Below, piece after piece: positions 53,201 through 61,840 of a stretch of DNA of 64,000 bases. The notes beneath the pieces were generated by a model that saw only the letters and a program-made list of their open reading frames with translations, did no database searches and had not been told where the DNA came from. Within the stretch, counting starts at the first letter, position 1; each line of letters starts with the position of its first letter. The stretch comes from Antilocapra americana (taxonomy: Eukaryota > Chordata > Mammalia > Artiodactyla > Antilocapridae). Where the stretch lies: assembly GCA_007570785.1 (NCBI GenBank), contig ML660774.1, positions 7,641,969 through 7,705,968 of the forward strand. The letters are read 5' to 3'. The translations under genes and the position numbers were made by a program.

Positions 53201-54170
53201 GAAAGTTTATGTTTTAAAGTTAGGTTTAATATATATATATATATTTATATGTGATAATTGAAATAATAACAATTTTCTGTTAAGACGATGTTAGAAAAAA
53301 AATCAACTAGACCAACTAGATATTTGCTGACAGGACAGATCCTGAATTTTTCACTTTCTTTTTTTCTTAATTGGACAATACTTTAGAAAATAGTAAGTTT
53401 AAGGGAAGCTTGACTTTGATAACGAGGTATTATCTTCAGAGTTACTAGTCTGAATGATGGCTCTATCAGGTGAAGGAAGCTATCTGACACATTTTCTTTG
53501 TAGTTTGAGTTATAGATGATGATTTCTAAGCCAAGTTCCAGCTTTGGGAAGTATTTACTCAAAATGCCTGGAAACCTAGTAAAACAAATTAGTAACTTTT
53601 TCTCTGTCTGGGCTGATAAGATAGATCCCAACTTGGCCAGCCCAGGTGGTGCCCTGCGAACAGCGCCCTGAAGTTTTCTTCCAGACAAGGAAAGCGTTCA
53701 GACGCGCGTCTCTCTCCAGCAAAGCACCCCTACCGTCTCCGCGTTTCTGATCCCCACCTCGTTTGTTACTGAAAGGAACCCTGGCGTCGCGGGAGAGAAG
53801 GTAGCCCACCCCTCTCTGCAGGGACACCACGCAGCCAGTTCACCCCTCCTCGGAAAACTGCGGGAGGCCAAGAGGCTGCAGACAGGGACCACCAGGACGG
53901 ACGTGGTTACTTCTCCAAGCCGCTCCGCATCCTCCGAACTTTGTTCGCCGAGATGCCGCCGTCCGTCCCTCGACCTGTGAAGCCAGGACCCACCCAGCGC
54001 ACCCCAGTGGCTCACTGGCCGCCCTCCTCTCCCTAGGGGACCCGCGGCACGCCAGCCGCAGGATGCAAAACACCTACCCTGGTGATGACCAAAGGCTGGT
54101 TGAAGTCTATGCCCCCCGAGAGCCTGAAGCCCCAGGGCGCCGGCCCGGGCAGGACCACGTTTTGGGGCAT
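26291..54170 (-). CDS. PDLIM3: PDLIM3 (ALP, actinin-associated LIM protein), complete with alternative central exons
   Basis: PDLIM3 links alpha-actinin to Z-discs and actin filaments in muscle. Constitutive coding exons in transcript order are 54170-54078, 44383-44232, 43018-42934, 29090-28960, 28009-27898 and 26480-26291. The central part is either exon 36268-36081 or the pair 35713-35646 plus 30922-30659. All joins keep phase, giving 316 or 364 residues, the two human isoform lengths. The N-terminal PDZ domain (residues 1-84) has the PWGF binding loop at 12-15. The C-terminal LIM domain (316-residue numbering) has ligands C246, C249, H266, C269, C272, C275, C293 and H296, and the protein ends [10 protein letters not shown]. 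Exon 1 is 9.7 kb from exon 2. No frame disruption was seen. Intron sequence without a listed repeat shows nothing recognisable. Confidence 0.97.
26511..26527 (-). repeat. (TG)n tract next to the PDLIM3 last-exon acceptor
   Basis: A run of eight AC dinucleotides on the plus strand reads as UG repeats in the PDLIM3 transcript, about 30 nt upstream of the exon 7 acceptor at 26481. Confidence 0.9.
27024..27106. mobile_element. Mariner-type MITE (about 83 bp, palindromic)
   Basis: The left arm 'attggattggccaaaaaaat' and the right arm 'cgaacgaactttttggccac' + 'cccaat' are imperfect inverted repeats meeting near 'gcagcgtatgg'. They have the GGCCAAAAAGTTCGTTCGGG character of cetartiodactyl mariner elements. 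It lies in PDLIM3 intron 6. Confidence 0.8.
27898..28009 (-). CDS. PDLIM3: PDLIM3 exon encoding the start of the LIM domain
   Basis: It encodes [16 protein letters not shown] followed by a Gly-rich stretch and the first LIM knuckle FCDKCGSGI. It starts in the middle of the split Asp codon and ends ATC GT before a GTAAGT donor, so the Val codon is completed in the last exon. It is a component of the PDLIM3 gene entry, listed so the boundary can be checked. Confidence 0.95.
28270..28470 (+). mobile_element. L1 3'-end fragment (old mammalian L1)
   Basis: Diverged matches to the L1 3' UTR: 'aaattgtggtcaagtatacacagcataaaatggaccatcttcgccattttaagtgtgtaattcagtagcattaagtatgttcac', read in separate blocks. 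A MIR-like block ('ctcactgggttattgtgaggattacatga') follows at about 28485-28600. Confidence 0.7.
28960..29090 (-). CDS. PDLIM3: PDLIM3 constitutive exon downstream of the alternative region
   Basis: It encodes [20 protein letters not shown] and [15 protein letters not shown]. Its acceptor leaves a single T that completes a Ser codon from an upstream exon ending in AG. Both alternative upstream exons (ending at 36081 or 30659) end in AG, so either can join here in frame. Confidence 0.95.
30659..30922 (-). CDS. PDLIM3: PDLIM3 alternative exon 'b' of the striated-muscle-type pair
   Basis: After a split Ser it encodes [20 protein letters not shown], then the [16 protein letters not shown] and [14 protein letters not shown] regions and a ZM-type motif around [19 protein letters not shown] (residues about 184-209 of the 364-residue form). 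Acceptor GACACAG and donor GTAATA flank it. It is open throughout (1+261+2 nt) and in phase with both neighbours. The match to the longer human isoform is strong. Confidence 0.93.
31947..31968. repeat. (AT)n microsatellite
   Basis: About eleven uninterrupted AT dinucleotides in a PDLIM3 intron. Confidence 0.95.
34761..34800. repeat. Perfect 2 x 20-bp tandem duplication
   Basis: The unit tgatgtagatctttgctcac occurs twice in immediate succession, followed by a third start (tgatc). Confidence 0.95.
34931..35093 (-). mobile_element. Bov-tA SINE in PDLIM3 intron
   Basis: Inverted Bov-tA lacking its 3' tail: 'gactgtgacctgccaggctcc' to 'gctgagccaccagggaagcc'. It is about 550 bases downstream of alternative exon 'a' in transcript direction and in the same orientation as the gene. 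Confidence 0.9.
35596..35601 (-). terminator. Intronic AATAAA just after the PDLIM3 exon 'a' read-through stop
   Basis: TTTATT on the plus strand is AATAAA on the minus strand, about 40 nt after the TAA reached by reading through the exon 'a' donor. It could define a short terminal exon. Confidence 0.4.
35646..35713 (-). CDS. PDLIM3: PDLIM3 alternative exon 'a' of the striated-muscle-type pair
   Basis: A 68-nt exon with acceptor TTTTTGCAG encodes [20 protein letters not shown] followed by RS, as in the longer human isoform. Its donor is the weak GTCATA. If the donor is not used, translation adds Arg-Ser and stops at TAA, 45-50 bases before an AATAAA. Confidence 0.92.
36081..36268 (-). CDS. 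PDLIM3: PDLIM3 alternative exon of the shorter (smooth-muscle-type) isoform
   Basis: It encodes [20 protein letters not shown] through [20 protein letters not shown] to [10 protein letters not shown] (62 codons plus AG). Acceptor TTGTACAG and donor GTAAGT are strong. [20 protein letters not shown] is a ZM-like motif equivalent to that of the alternative pair. This exon corresponds to the 316-residue human isoform. The tissue assignment comes from knowledge of ALP, not from this sequence. Confidence 0.95.
42934..43018 (-). CDS. PDLIM3: PDLIM3 exon 3
   Basis: It encodes [20 protein letters not shown] and INLESEPQ after the split Arg, with acceptor TTTACAG and donor GTATGA. The residues following the Arg are AEAR where the recalled human protein has GETH. 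The exon ends in phase 0, so it can join either exon 36268-36081 or exon 35713-35646. Confidence 0.95.
43100..43235 (+). mobile_element. Probable MaLR (MLT1-type) LTR end fragment
   Basis: The words 'cccaaccatgctggctccctgatgttg', 'cagcctccataactgtgagaaataaatgt' and 'aagccagccagtctatggtattca' resemble the 3' end of mammalian MaLR LTRs. This is recalled similarity only. It is close to PDLIM3 exon 3, on the opposite strand. Confidence 0.5.
44232..44383 (-). CDS. PDLIM3: PDLIM3 exon 2 (second half of the PDZ domain)
   Basis: It encodes [20 protein letters not shown] then [20 protein letters not shown] and HQLCLKID. Acceptor CTTTCAG and donor GTGATC flank it. It supplies the PDZ helix (ADAQDRI) typical of ALP/Enigma-family PDZ domains. 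Confidence 0.96.
44500..44718 (-). mobile_element. Bov-tA SINE in PDLIM3 intron 1
   Basis: Complete inverted Bov-tA from 'cagttgctcagtcctgtctgac' to 'accactgagccacctgggaagtcccc', with a small internal duplication near 'tttgcagctcctgcattggcagg'. It lies about 120 bases upstream of the exon 2 acceptor. Confidence 0.9.
45640..45980 (+). mobile_element. L2 LINE 3'-end fragment
   Basis: Typical L2 words: 'cacactgttccttctgcctgaaacattctgc', 'ggcttaaatgtcatgaagagaccaccccagac' and 'acttgtatttatttacttgtgtattgtgtcttccc' in diverged form. Confidence 0.65.
46165..46360 (-). mobile_element. Bov-tA SINE
   Basis: Inverted core 'gaccctatggactgtagcctgccaggctc' to the tRNA head 'accaactgagctatgcaggaagcc'. Confidence 0.9.
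46541..46851 (-). mobile_element. Bov-tA SINE with an extra tandem partial unit
   Basis: A full inverted Bov-tA (46541-46731) ends at the tRNA head 'ctacaagggcagccc'. A second, partial copy (46732-46851) starts mid-core at 'aagaataccagagtgggtagcc' and ends 'actgagctatgagagaagccc'. Confidence 0.88.
47499..47600 (+). mobile_element. Internally deleted Bov-tA SINE
   Basis: The tRNA head 'gggcttccccagtggctcagtaaagaatc..gcctgcaatgcaggg' joins directly to the 3' end 'cctacagtccatgaggtcacacagagttgg'; the middle is missing. Confidence 0.85.
49366..49695 (+). mobile_element. TcMar-Tigger-like DNA transposon fragment (MER2-like)
   Basis: It starts CAGTCACCTCTCC, continues 'tgtgggttctgcatccaggattcaaccaacc', 'gaattccagaaagttccaaaaagcaaaacttgaatt' and 'gtattataagtaacctagagatgatttaaagtatac', and ends 'caaggataccgaaggct'. 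This is a recognisable old non-autonomous pogo-type element; the subfamily name is from memory. Confidence 0.7.
50381..50392 (+). repeat. G12 homopolymer
   Basis: An uninterrupted run of 12 G in AT-rich intron sequence. Confidence 0.9.
50743..50991. repeat. Local duplication, copy A
   Basis: It shares long diverged stretches with 52044-52301 in the same orientation, including 'ctagacactgtgcttggcactgagtagcccc' and 'tgtattcaaacaactgtggtacaagg', and ends aattaagtggatgaaatga. Confidence 0.88.
52044..52301. repeat. Local duplication, copy B
   Basis: The direct partner of 50743-50991, about 1.3 kb away, with substitutions and small indels spread along its length. The intervening and following sequence to 53.9 kb has only an (AT)n run at 53229-53245. 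Confidence 0.88.
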
Positions 54171-54450
54171 GGTGCCTCCGGGCACGGCCTTGCTCGGGCG
54201 GGGCCGCGGCGAGTGTCCCCGAGCGGCACGGCCGACTCCGCTCCCGGGGCAGTGTCCTCGCGGGGCCGCGACCCGGGAGCTTTATCCCCGCTCCCGTGTG
54301 ACGTCACTGGCCTCCCCTCCTCCCCGCCCCCTCCCACCCAGGAGAGCTCCAACTTTGGAAGAAAGAGACGTGCCAGACCCGCGGGAGTTTACAGACGCGC
54401 ACCGCCCGGGCGCAGCCTCCCAGACTTCTTGGGCTTAAGGCTGGAGGAGG
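53900..54450 (-). promoter_or_regulatory. PDLIM3 CpG-island promoter and first exon
   Basis: CpG-dense, GC-rich sequence surrounds the PDLIM3 ATG (54170-54168), bordered by AT-rich DNA. It extends over exon 1 and upstream to the CRE at 54299. A GGGATAAAG sequence (minus strand, about 54279-54287) might act as a weak TATA-like element; this is inference. Confidence 0.75.
54299..54306. promoter_or_regulatory. Consensus CRE (TGACGTCA)
   Basis: The perfect palindromic CREB/ATF site TGACGTCA lies about 130 bases upstream of the PDLIM3 start codon, inside the CpG island. Confidence 0.75.
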
Positions 54451-54624
54451 CTTCGGGTTACAACCCCCATCCCTCTCTTAAAGTAACACCTGTCCTACTG
54501 TTGATCTTCTGCTTGGAGAGCCACAGGGAGCTTCACTGGAAGTTAAAAGCAGTTAAACCACAGCCTCTATACTTCAAGTTAAAAGAGGAGCATCATCAGT
54601 GCAACTGGCTATTGAGCAATAAGT

Positions 54625-54770
54625 TCTCTAATGGTTGCTTACTAGTGTGTGACCTGGCTAAGGTACTTAAATTTCTTAAGCCTCAGTTTCCTCTGCAGGG
54701 AATTATGGTCCTTCTTCTGGTAGGGTTGTTGCGAGAATTAAATGAGCTATTTCTGCACAGTGCTTCGCAC
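54625..54770 (+). mobile_element. MIR SINE
   Basis: 'gtgtgacctggctaaggtacttaaatttc', 'cctcagtttcctctgcaggg' and 'gttgttgcgagaattaaatgag' are the MIR signature. Confidence 0.8.
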
Positions 54771-54785
54771 TGCATGTGGGTCTGT

Positions 54786-54992
54786 GCCTGCGGCTAAGTC
54801 ACTTCAGTCAAGCTTGACTCTTTGCGACCCTGTGGACTGTAGCCCACCAGGCTCCTCTGTCCATGGGATTTCCCCAGGCAAGAATACTGGAGTGGGATGC
54901 CATTTCCTACTCCAGGAGATCTTTCCCACCCAGTGATAGAACTCTGGCAGGCAGTGTTTTTTTTTTTAAACCACTAATGCCACCTGGGAAAC
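54786..54992 (-). mobile_element. Bov-tA SINE
   Basis: Inverted core 'gctaagtcacttcagtcaagcttgac' to 'ccactaatgccacctgggaaact', with a T-run inserted in the tRNA-derived part. Confidence 0.88.
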
Positions 54993-55126
54993 TCTTATGT
55001 AATCTATGATAATATAAATATATTAAACTTCTTTTTTTTTAAATGAAGAAATCTAAAAGAGAAAATGTGCAAAGGTACCCAATCCAATGGGTCATCTAAA
55101 AGTGTAAATGAAAAGATAATTCGTCT

Positions 55127-55370
55127 GTATACTCAAAGTGTTAGTGCAAGTGTTGTTAGTCGCTCAGTCGTGTCTGACTCTTTGCGACCCCATGGATTGT
55201 AGCCCGTGCCAGGCTCCTCTGTCCATGGAATTCTCCAGGCAAGAATACTGAGTGGGTTGCCATGCCCTCCTCCAGGGGCTCTTGCTCACCAAGGGATCGA
55301 ACCCAGGTCTCCTGCATTGCAGGCAGATTATTTACTGTCTGAGCCACCAGGGAACCCCAGTATACTCAAA
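55127..55370 (-). mobile_element. Bov-tA SINE with 11-bp target-site duplication
   Basis: The inverted element at about 55152-55359 is flanked by gtatactcaaa at 55127-55137 and 55360-55370. A MIR-like block follows at about 55660-55765. Confidence 0.92.
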
Positions 55371-56299
55371 ATATCATTTAATTTTGATTGGAGTAATTGT
55401 ACTTCCCCTAAATTCAGTCCCTAAACTTATGCTTTTGACACATGGGTGGTGAGTGTAACAGACACCTAGGAGCTGAGACTGTCCTGTGTGAGCCATGGAG
55501 GAGGACCCCTGAACAGGATGAGACTGGGTATAGGAGAAAGAGGGGGGTGGGTGTTCAGTGAACATTTTAATTGTCCAGGTGCTGCAGTGATTGCTTTATC
55601 CCTGTCATCTTCATCCTCATGGCAAGCCCATCAGATTGCTCTTCTTCTCAATTTTTTTCTGGTAAAGAAGTAATTTCTTAGAAGTTACTTGCATAGATCA
55701 CATAGCTAATAACTGACACAGTTGGGATCACAAACCCAGGTCTTCCTGACTCCAGGGTGTGGCTGGTGTAGGTCTGAAGACAGGAGAGTCTGAGAAGGGT
55801 CCTACCTAGGCTCCACGTGGAATCGGGTATTTCTGGTGTTATATTCCAGGGTGCTCTGATTCCCAAGGAGAAGGGGAGGGACGAGGGAGGAGAAGTATGA
55901 AATGCTTAAAAAGCCCAAGGATACGTGTCTTGGACTTCATGCCCAATACAATAGGGCTATCTCACTTCAGGTTAAGGAGAGCTGCAATATGCTTTATTAG
56001 CAGCATAGTCTGTTTGTAGGTGGTTTTAATACTCATAGAGAGGACAGACTCAGGAAGCAGAGAGCAAAGTTGACTAGCTGGAGGTTATGTAAATCACAAA
56101 ACATGGGTTGGAACTACTTTGTCCACTGTGGCAGGTTATATAAAATCCTAGCAGATAGGTGTTTTCTGGTCCCAAACAGTTCTTTCATCCTTGCTTCCTC
56201 CCCTACTTCTCTTTCTGTCTTTAAAGGAAGAGTATGTATTTAAGTCTGAGACCCCTCAGTCAGTGGTTCTGAAATTTGATGCACATTAAGAGAGCCTAT

Positions 56300-56520
56300 G
56301 GGGCTTCCCTGGTAGCTCAGATGGTAAAGAATCTGCCTGCAATGCGGGAGGCCTGGGTTCTATCCCTGGGTTGGGAAGATCCCCTGGAGAAGGGCACGGC
56401 AACCTACTCCAGTATTCTTGCCTGGAGAATCCCCATGGACAGAGGAGCCTGGTGGGCTACAGCCCATGGGGTCTCAAAGAGTTGGACATGACTGAACAGC
56501 TCAGCACAGCACACAGCACA
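56300..56520 (+). mobile_element. Bov-tA SINE, near full length
   Basis: Complete tRNA head 'ggggcttccctggtagctcag' through the core to a (CAGCACA)n-like tail. Confidence 0.93.
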
Positions 56521-56982
56521 AGGCAGCCTGGGTGCTTATTAGAGAGGCAGATTCCTGGGCTCCACTCTTCAGAGATCTGAATTCAGTTGCTGGGGCCAAA
56601 ATCCACTGTGGGTGGTCTATGGACCACACATTAAGAAAAAGTAAATCAATGCATAGGATTCTAATGTCTTATACTGTGGCTTCATATGTGTGGTTCATCC
56701 TTTTAGAAATGTCCTCTTTTCTCTATCACAGCCCACTGTCTGTCCACATTTTCTGGGAAGACTTGATTGGCCCCCAGTATCTACCTCGAATGTTTTCTTG
56801 ACTTAACTCTTATTTCTTGTCAATATATCTTGATTTTGAATTTAGCTTTTCTCCAGCATAACCAAGCACCTGCTAATGTGATGCATGCTGGGGTTAAACA
56901 CAGGGACAAGGGATGGGTCTGGACTTTGACATGCACATAATCTTCCAAGAATGATATTTTATTTTTGTTCTTTACTCTTATT

Positions 56983-57095
56983 TATTTATTTTTTTGGCTG
57001 GTTGGCATGTGAGATCTTAGTCTTGACCAGGGATCAAGACTTTCCCTGCACTGGAAGCGCGGAGTGTTAACCACTGGACTGCTAGGGGAGTCCCA
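56983..57095 (-). mobile_element. ART2A/CHR-type SINE fragment
   Basis: It ends in the inverted head 'taaccactggactgctaggggagtccc', after 'gaccagggatcaagactttccctgcactgga'. Confidence 0.8.
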
Positions 57096-57240
57096 AAGAA
57101 GACTATTTCCTGAGAGTTATTTCGCATTCCCAACCAGACAATAGGTTCCTCCAGGGCAGGTGTCCTATTTCATTGGAATTTACCAAAACTGCCATCTAGC
57201 GTTGGCCTTTGAGGAGGTGGTCGGTAATTACTGACAGGTG

Positions 57241-57387
57241 TGCCGTGCTGTGCTAAGTCACTGTAGTCGTGTCCCACTCTTTGTGACCCCATGGACTGTA
57301 GCCTGCCAGGCTCCTCTGTCCATGCAATTCTCCAGGCAAGAACACTGGAGTGAGCTGCTGTGCCCTCCTCCAGGGGATCTTCCATAG
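57241..57387 (-). mobile_element. Bov-A-type SINE, truncated
   Basis: 'gctgtgctaagtcactgtagtcgtgtccc' to 'ccctcctccaggggatcttcc'; the tRNA part is missing. Confidence 0.88.
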
Positions 57388-58254
57388 GTAGAAGCAGGTT
57401 TTGGTCTTGACTGGAATTGGTTGGATTAGGGAAGCTCATTGTTCCTTCTTGACTCTCCCTTCCACAATAGTCCTACCAAGAAGCACCTTTCCTGACAGCT
57501 GCTGTTATGCTCATTGTTCACGGGGTTTCAACCCTACCTTGCCGGTGCTGTATTTGAGTGAGTGTCTTTGCTGGTATGGGCCACACAAACCAACTTATCC
57601 AGGGGTGCGGGCAGCCAGCCAGTGTTTCCAAGCCCTTCCCTGCATTGTAATCTGACTTCCTCTTTGGTAAGAGCCCGTGTGATTTTCATGCTTTGGAGGA
57701 TTTGGGTCCTTGTGAAATCTCTTCTGGAGAATTAACCACACTGAATTCCATGCTTTGTGTCTGCACTCCGTGCTGGCAGGAGGCTCCATTGTTTCATTCC
57801 CACGTTGTCACACTCCTTGGGACCATGCGATGGTTCAGCTCAAGTTCATTTGGTATTCCCCTCTGAAATGTCACTGAGTTTTCCCACTGTTTGTACTGAA
57901 TTAAAACTAATAACAAGAGACTCATCAGTATGCTGGAAATGAGAACTGAGGCACTGTGGGCTGAGCAGCAAATAGGGGCGACTTCTGAGTACCAGCCTCT
58001 CTTACTGCTGATGGCTGCCGTTTGCATCCTAGGGCCTTTGCAAATTGCAGTGTCATAGAAAGAGAGAGTTGGTCAGAGGATGAGTGTTTTTATCATGTTT
58101 TCCCATTGAAGCCGCTTATCTGGGTATTTCCATCCTTACTAGATTGTCTTCTGGGTGGACTTCAAGCTGAGTAAGGGCAGGTTGCTTCCTGCCACTGGCA
58201 GCTTAAGGAAGAAGCTTCCTTCTTTGTGGACTACTTACCTGTTACTAGTTCTGC

Positions 58255-58455
58255 CAAAGTGAACTTGATCAGAAGAGCAACTACGGTGTGTCAGGCATTG
58301 TGCTAAGCATTTAACAGACTAGTTGTTTCTGATTCCTAAGACAATCCTGCAAAATAGATATTATCCTAGGAAACAGGGACGGTGAGAAGATAAGGAATCT
58401 GCCTAAGATCGTATACCTGATAAGTGGCAGAGCTGGATTCAAACTTAGATCTGTC
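58255..58455 (+). mobile_element. MIR SINE
   Basis: 'gtgtcaggcattgtgctaagcatttaacag' with 'ctgataagtggcagagctggattcaaac'. Confidence 0.8.
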
Positions 58456-58501
58456 CCTTTCTGCCACTTCCTGCTTCTTCTGTTATTTCATAGTGCTGCT
58501 G

Positions 58502-58700
58502 CTTCTTTTTTCTTTTCCTTTTGACTGTGCTGGGGTTTTGCTGTGGTTAGGGAGCCCCTGGCTCTAGAGCATGGGCTCAGTTGTTGTGGTGCTTGGGCTT
58601 AGTTGCCCTGAAGCAGGTGGGATCTTAGTTCCCTGACTAGGGATGAAAACCATGTCCCCTGCATTGGATTCTTAGCCACTGGACCACCAGGGAAGTCCCT
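58502..58700 (-). mobile_element. ART2A/CHR-type SINE
   Basis: 'gttgtggtgcttgggcttagttgccctg' to the inverted head 'gccactggaccaccagggaagtccc'. Confidence 0.85.
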
Positions 58701-58796
58701 TTATGTTTTCTCTTAATGCACATTTGCTAAGGTTTATCCACCCCAGAGAGCCTCTAACAACCTCTACAGGCTGTTCAGTGCCATGGTTTGAGGTTT

Positions 58797-59055
58797 TTTA
58801 GAAGGCAATGGCAATCCACTCCAGTACTCTTGCCTGGAAAATCCCATGGATGGAGGAGCCTGGTAGGCTACAGTCCATGGGGTCTCAAAGTGTCGGACAC
58901 CACTGAACGACTTCACTTTCACTTTTCACGCATTGGAGAAGGAAATGGCAACCCACTCCAGTGTTCTTGCCTGGAGAATCCCAGGGATAGCAGAGCCTGG
59001 TGGGCTGCTGTCTATGGGGTCGCAAAGAGTCGGACACCACTGAAGTGACTTAGCA
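58797..59055 (+). mobile_element. Bov-A2 SINE (dimer)
   Basis: Two Bov-A monomers, 'agaaggcaatggcaatccactcc..' and 'ggagaaggaaatggcaacccac..', are joined by 'gacttcactttcacttttc'. It ends 'gaagtgacttagcaacag'. The 59.06-60.34 kb that follow contain nothing I recognise. Confidence 0.93.
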
Positions 59056-60364
59056 ACAGAAGAAGCCAGAAGCTTGTTTTCGCCAGGGACCTAGGTGGAG
59101 TCACAAATCCCAGTGGAAAAGGACTCCTCAGAAAGTTGGAGTTGATCTCGCTCACCACAACCTGTTCTTGATATTTCAGGGTCCCTAGAAATTCCTGCCT
59201 AAATGGGTCTTGGGAAATCAAAGACCTAATCTTCAGTCAAATGGTATTTTACTTAGTAGGGTTAATTGCCCTCAGAGTCTATCTAGATTTCTCTTCACAT
59301 TTTTAACACGCTCATGAGCCATTAGAAAAGCCGGGATAATTGTTATAATAGAAATACATTGAAACCCATGCTTCAGTAACAGAGACCACGTGTTCTGGGG
59401 CTTTTCTGTTTGGAGTCAGTTTATCATCACTATAAAAACATTTCAGATGAGAACAGAGTGAGTAGAAACCCTGGGGGAATGTACAGGGAGCTCTAGACTT
59501 GGATGGCTGGATGCCTGGCCTGGATTTAGTCACCCAGAAGGTTTGAAGGGAAGCACTAAGGCTAGAATTTAATCTATCACAGACGCCCTGGCCATCTCCT
59601 TGAGTGTTTCCACCTGCTTCACCACTGGGCTGCGTGACTGGTGTCTGAACAAATAAAACGTGTGTGTTCTGTACTTGGTGTATCAGTTTAGCCCAGAGAG
59701 AACTGGGTTCCATACAAAGTCATCTTAGTGGCCCCATGTTGTCTTTTCTTAAAATTCTTTAAGACTTTTGAGATGAAAAATGGGGACAATAACTAGTGAG
59801 TAATAACTATATATAGTCTGTGTTTATATTATTTGGACAATGTTATTGCTGTTCTAGAATAATGCGCTCAGCCTCCTCTTGAGTGGAGTGGGGGAAAATG
59901 AGTACTTCTGTCCCGTTTGTCTCAGTTTTCTGGTCACAAGAAGGGAATGAAGATTTCAGGTTCCAAGTTCTGGCCAAGTGGTTGTGGTTGGAGGAAAGCC
60001 TTCTCACTGTAGGAAGGCCATGTGCAAAGAACACGCACTGGCTCTTCCTCCAGGATAATGAAACCTCTAAGTTTTAGATGTAGAATTGGATGCTCCTCGT
60101 ACAAACTAAAACCAGTTCAGTGAAGGCTCTGGTCTACTTATTCCATTAAAACTGTGCACCTCTTAGACCCTGTCATACCAGAATTTTCTGGATTTTTTCC
60201 TGACATGTATCACTGGAAGCTCCTGAGTTCCTTCAAAAGCCCCCTTCCATAATTGCCTCTTAAATGTCAGTGGTTCCAAGGCTGATCTCATGTTCTGGAA
60301 TCTCACTGTAAGGTTTCATAACAGCCTGTGGCTTTTCTTTCCTACTTAAAAATTAAAGTCTGGG

Positions 60365-60570
60365 GACTTCCCTGCCGGTCCAGTGGTTAAGACTTCATCT
60401 TCTCGTGCAGGGGCTGTGGGTTCAATCCCTGGTTGGGGAACTAAGATCCTACATGCCAATAAACCAAGACATAAAACAGAGGCAAGGTTCTAACAAATTC
60501 GATAAGGGCTTTAAAAATAGCTTATGGAATAATAATAATTAAAAAAAAATCCCTTAAAAAGAAAAAAAAA
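60365..60570 (+). mobile_element. ART2A-type SINE
   Basis: 'ggacttccctgccggtccagtggttaag' through 'ggttcaatccctggttggggaactaagatcc' to an A-rich 3' end. A short repeat (aaagtctgg) flanks it. Confidence 0.88.
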
Positions 60571-60589
60571 AAAGTCTGGATGGCTGTAT

Positions 60590-61360
60590 GGCTCCCCGTA
60601 TCAGCCAGCATGGAGGCAGAGGACTCGGAGAAGGGCTCCACAGAGCTGGAAACCTGGGGAAGGGAGTGACCAGAACCGGAGGCGGAGGAGGAGCAGGAGG
60701 AACCAGGAGGCCGCGGCAAGAGACAGATACTCTCCGTGTACATTGTGGCCCCCCACCCCTTCAGGCCTCTGCACGTAAGGAACCTTCTGGAACCTTCTCG
60801 GCACGCATGGAACCTTCTCAGCTCTGTGAGGTCGGGCGCAATATTTTCCCAGCGAGGCCACGGGTTCGTGAGGCGCCCGAGGGAGGTCGCAGGAGGAAAG
60901 AGCGGTCCCGGTGCCGCGAGGCCTCAGCCGAGGGCTGGGTGTGTCCTGACGCCGAGGAGGCCTCGCCGCGCCGCGCGCTCTCCCGGGTGCAGCCTCTGCT
61001 CGAGCACCGCTGCGGCCGGCCGCGCGGTACCTGGCCCCGCCCCAGCGACCATCTTGCAGGCTGAGTGCCAGGTGTGCCGGCGGCGCCCGGGGAGTGAGGT
61101 TGGCCGGGTCAGGGGCGAAACGGGTGTCTGTCTGACGCGTGTGGTGCGCGGACAGCATCTCCTCGTGGCGGGTGGGGATTCAACCCGGCCGGACGGCCCC
61201 TGGGCCTCTGCCCCGTGACCTCCGAGTCGGAGCTGAGGGCTCGGACCACTCGCCTGGTAACCGCTCAGGACTGGGCCTGCTCGGACCCAGGGCTTCTTGT
61301 CAGGGTCCTGGGAGCCGGACACCCTCAGAGACCGTGGAGGACTCCTCACCGGTAAGGAGT
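60590..61360. promoter_or_regulatory. Orphan CpG island
   Basis: About 0.75 kb of GC-rich, CpG-dense sequence sits between PDLIM3 and the retrocopy. It has a YY1-like CCATCTTG near 61050 and a good donor (ACCG|GTAAGG) at 61351/61352 on the plus strand. Overlapping open frames on both strands have no protein similarity I recognise. It could be the promoter and first exon of an unannotated or non-coding transcript, or a distal promoter of a neighbouring gene. Confidence 0.55.
60779..60798. promoter_or_regulatory. Four-unit heat-shock element
   Basis: GGAACCTTCTGGAACCTTCT is four contiguous alternating nGAAn units without a mismatch. A further GGAACCTTCT lies at 60809-60818. Confidence 0.65.
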
Positions 61361-61644
61361 TCTTGAGGGGAAGAGAGGGCCCTTGCTCGTTGAGCCCATG
61401 TACTGATAATGGCTAGCCAGGGGGACGTTTTATGGTGTTCATCAAATGAGGCATCGCTGGCGAGTGCTCAGACGTTGGTCTTATAGGCTCCTCCGTCCCC
61501 CTCCAGCTTCTGTGACTGCCTGAGTGAGGCGCCTAGTTCTACTAGCACGATTATGACTATTGCAGACGTCTGCGGTTTGTTTGTTTGCTTTACTCATTTT
61601 TAACAGCAGTATCTAATTGAGTTTTTAATTCAATTCTGTGGTGT

Positions 61645-61840
61645 GTTTTGGCTGCGCTGGGTCTTCCTTGGGGTGTGTGAGCTCTCCAGCTGTGGCTTGT
61701 GGGCCCCAGAGCACAGGGGTCTCAGTAGTTGTGGTGCACAGGTTTAGTTGTCCTGCTGGTGTGTGAGATCTCAGTTCCCAGACTAAGGCTCAAACTTGCA
61801 TTCCCTAAGCTTAACCACTGGATCACCAGGCAAGTCCCCT
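61645..61840 (-). mobile_element. ART2A/CHR-type SINE
   Basis: 'ttggctgcgctgggtcttccttggg' to the inverted head 'aaccactggatcaccaggcaagtcccc'. Confidence 0.85.

Noticed and set aside
54063..54797. 244-codon plus-strand open frame at the PDLIM3 promoter
   Set aside because: It is antisense to PDLIM3 exon 1, runs through GC-rich promoter sequence and a MIR, and has the random composition of a CpG-island shadow.
60588..61349. Several 140-185-codon open frames on both strands
   Set aside because: They arise from a stop-poor CpG island, overlap each other in different frames and show no domain; kept only as an orphan CpG island.
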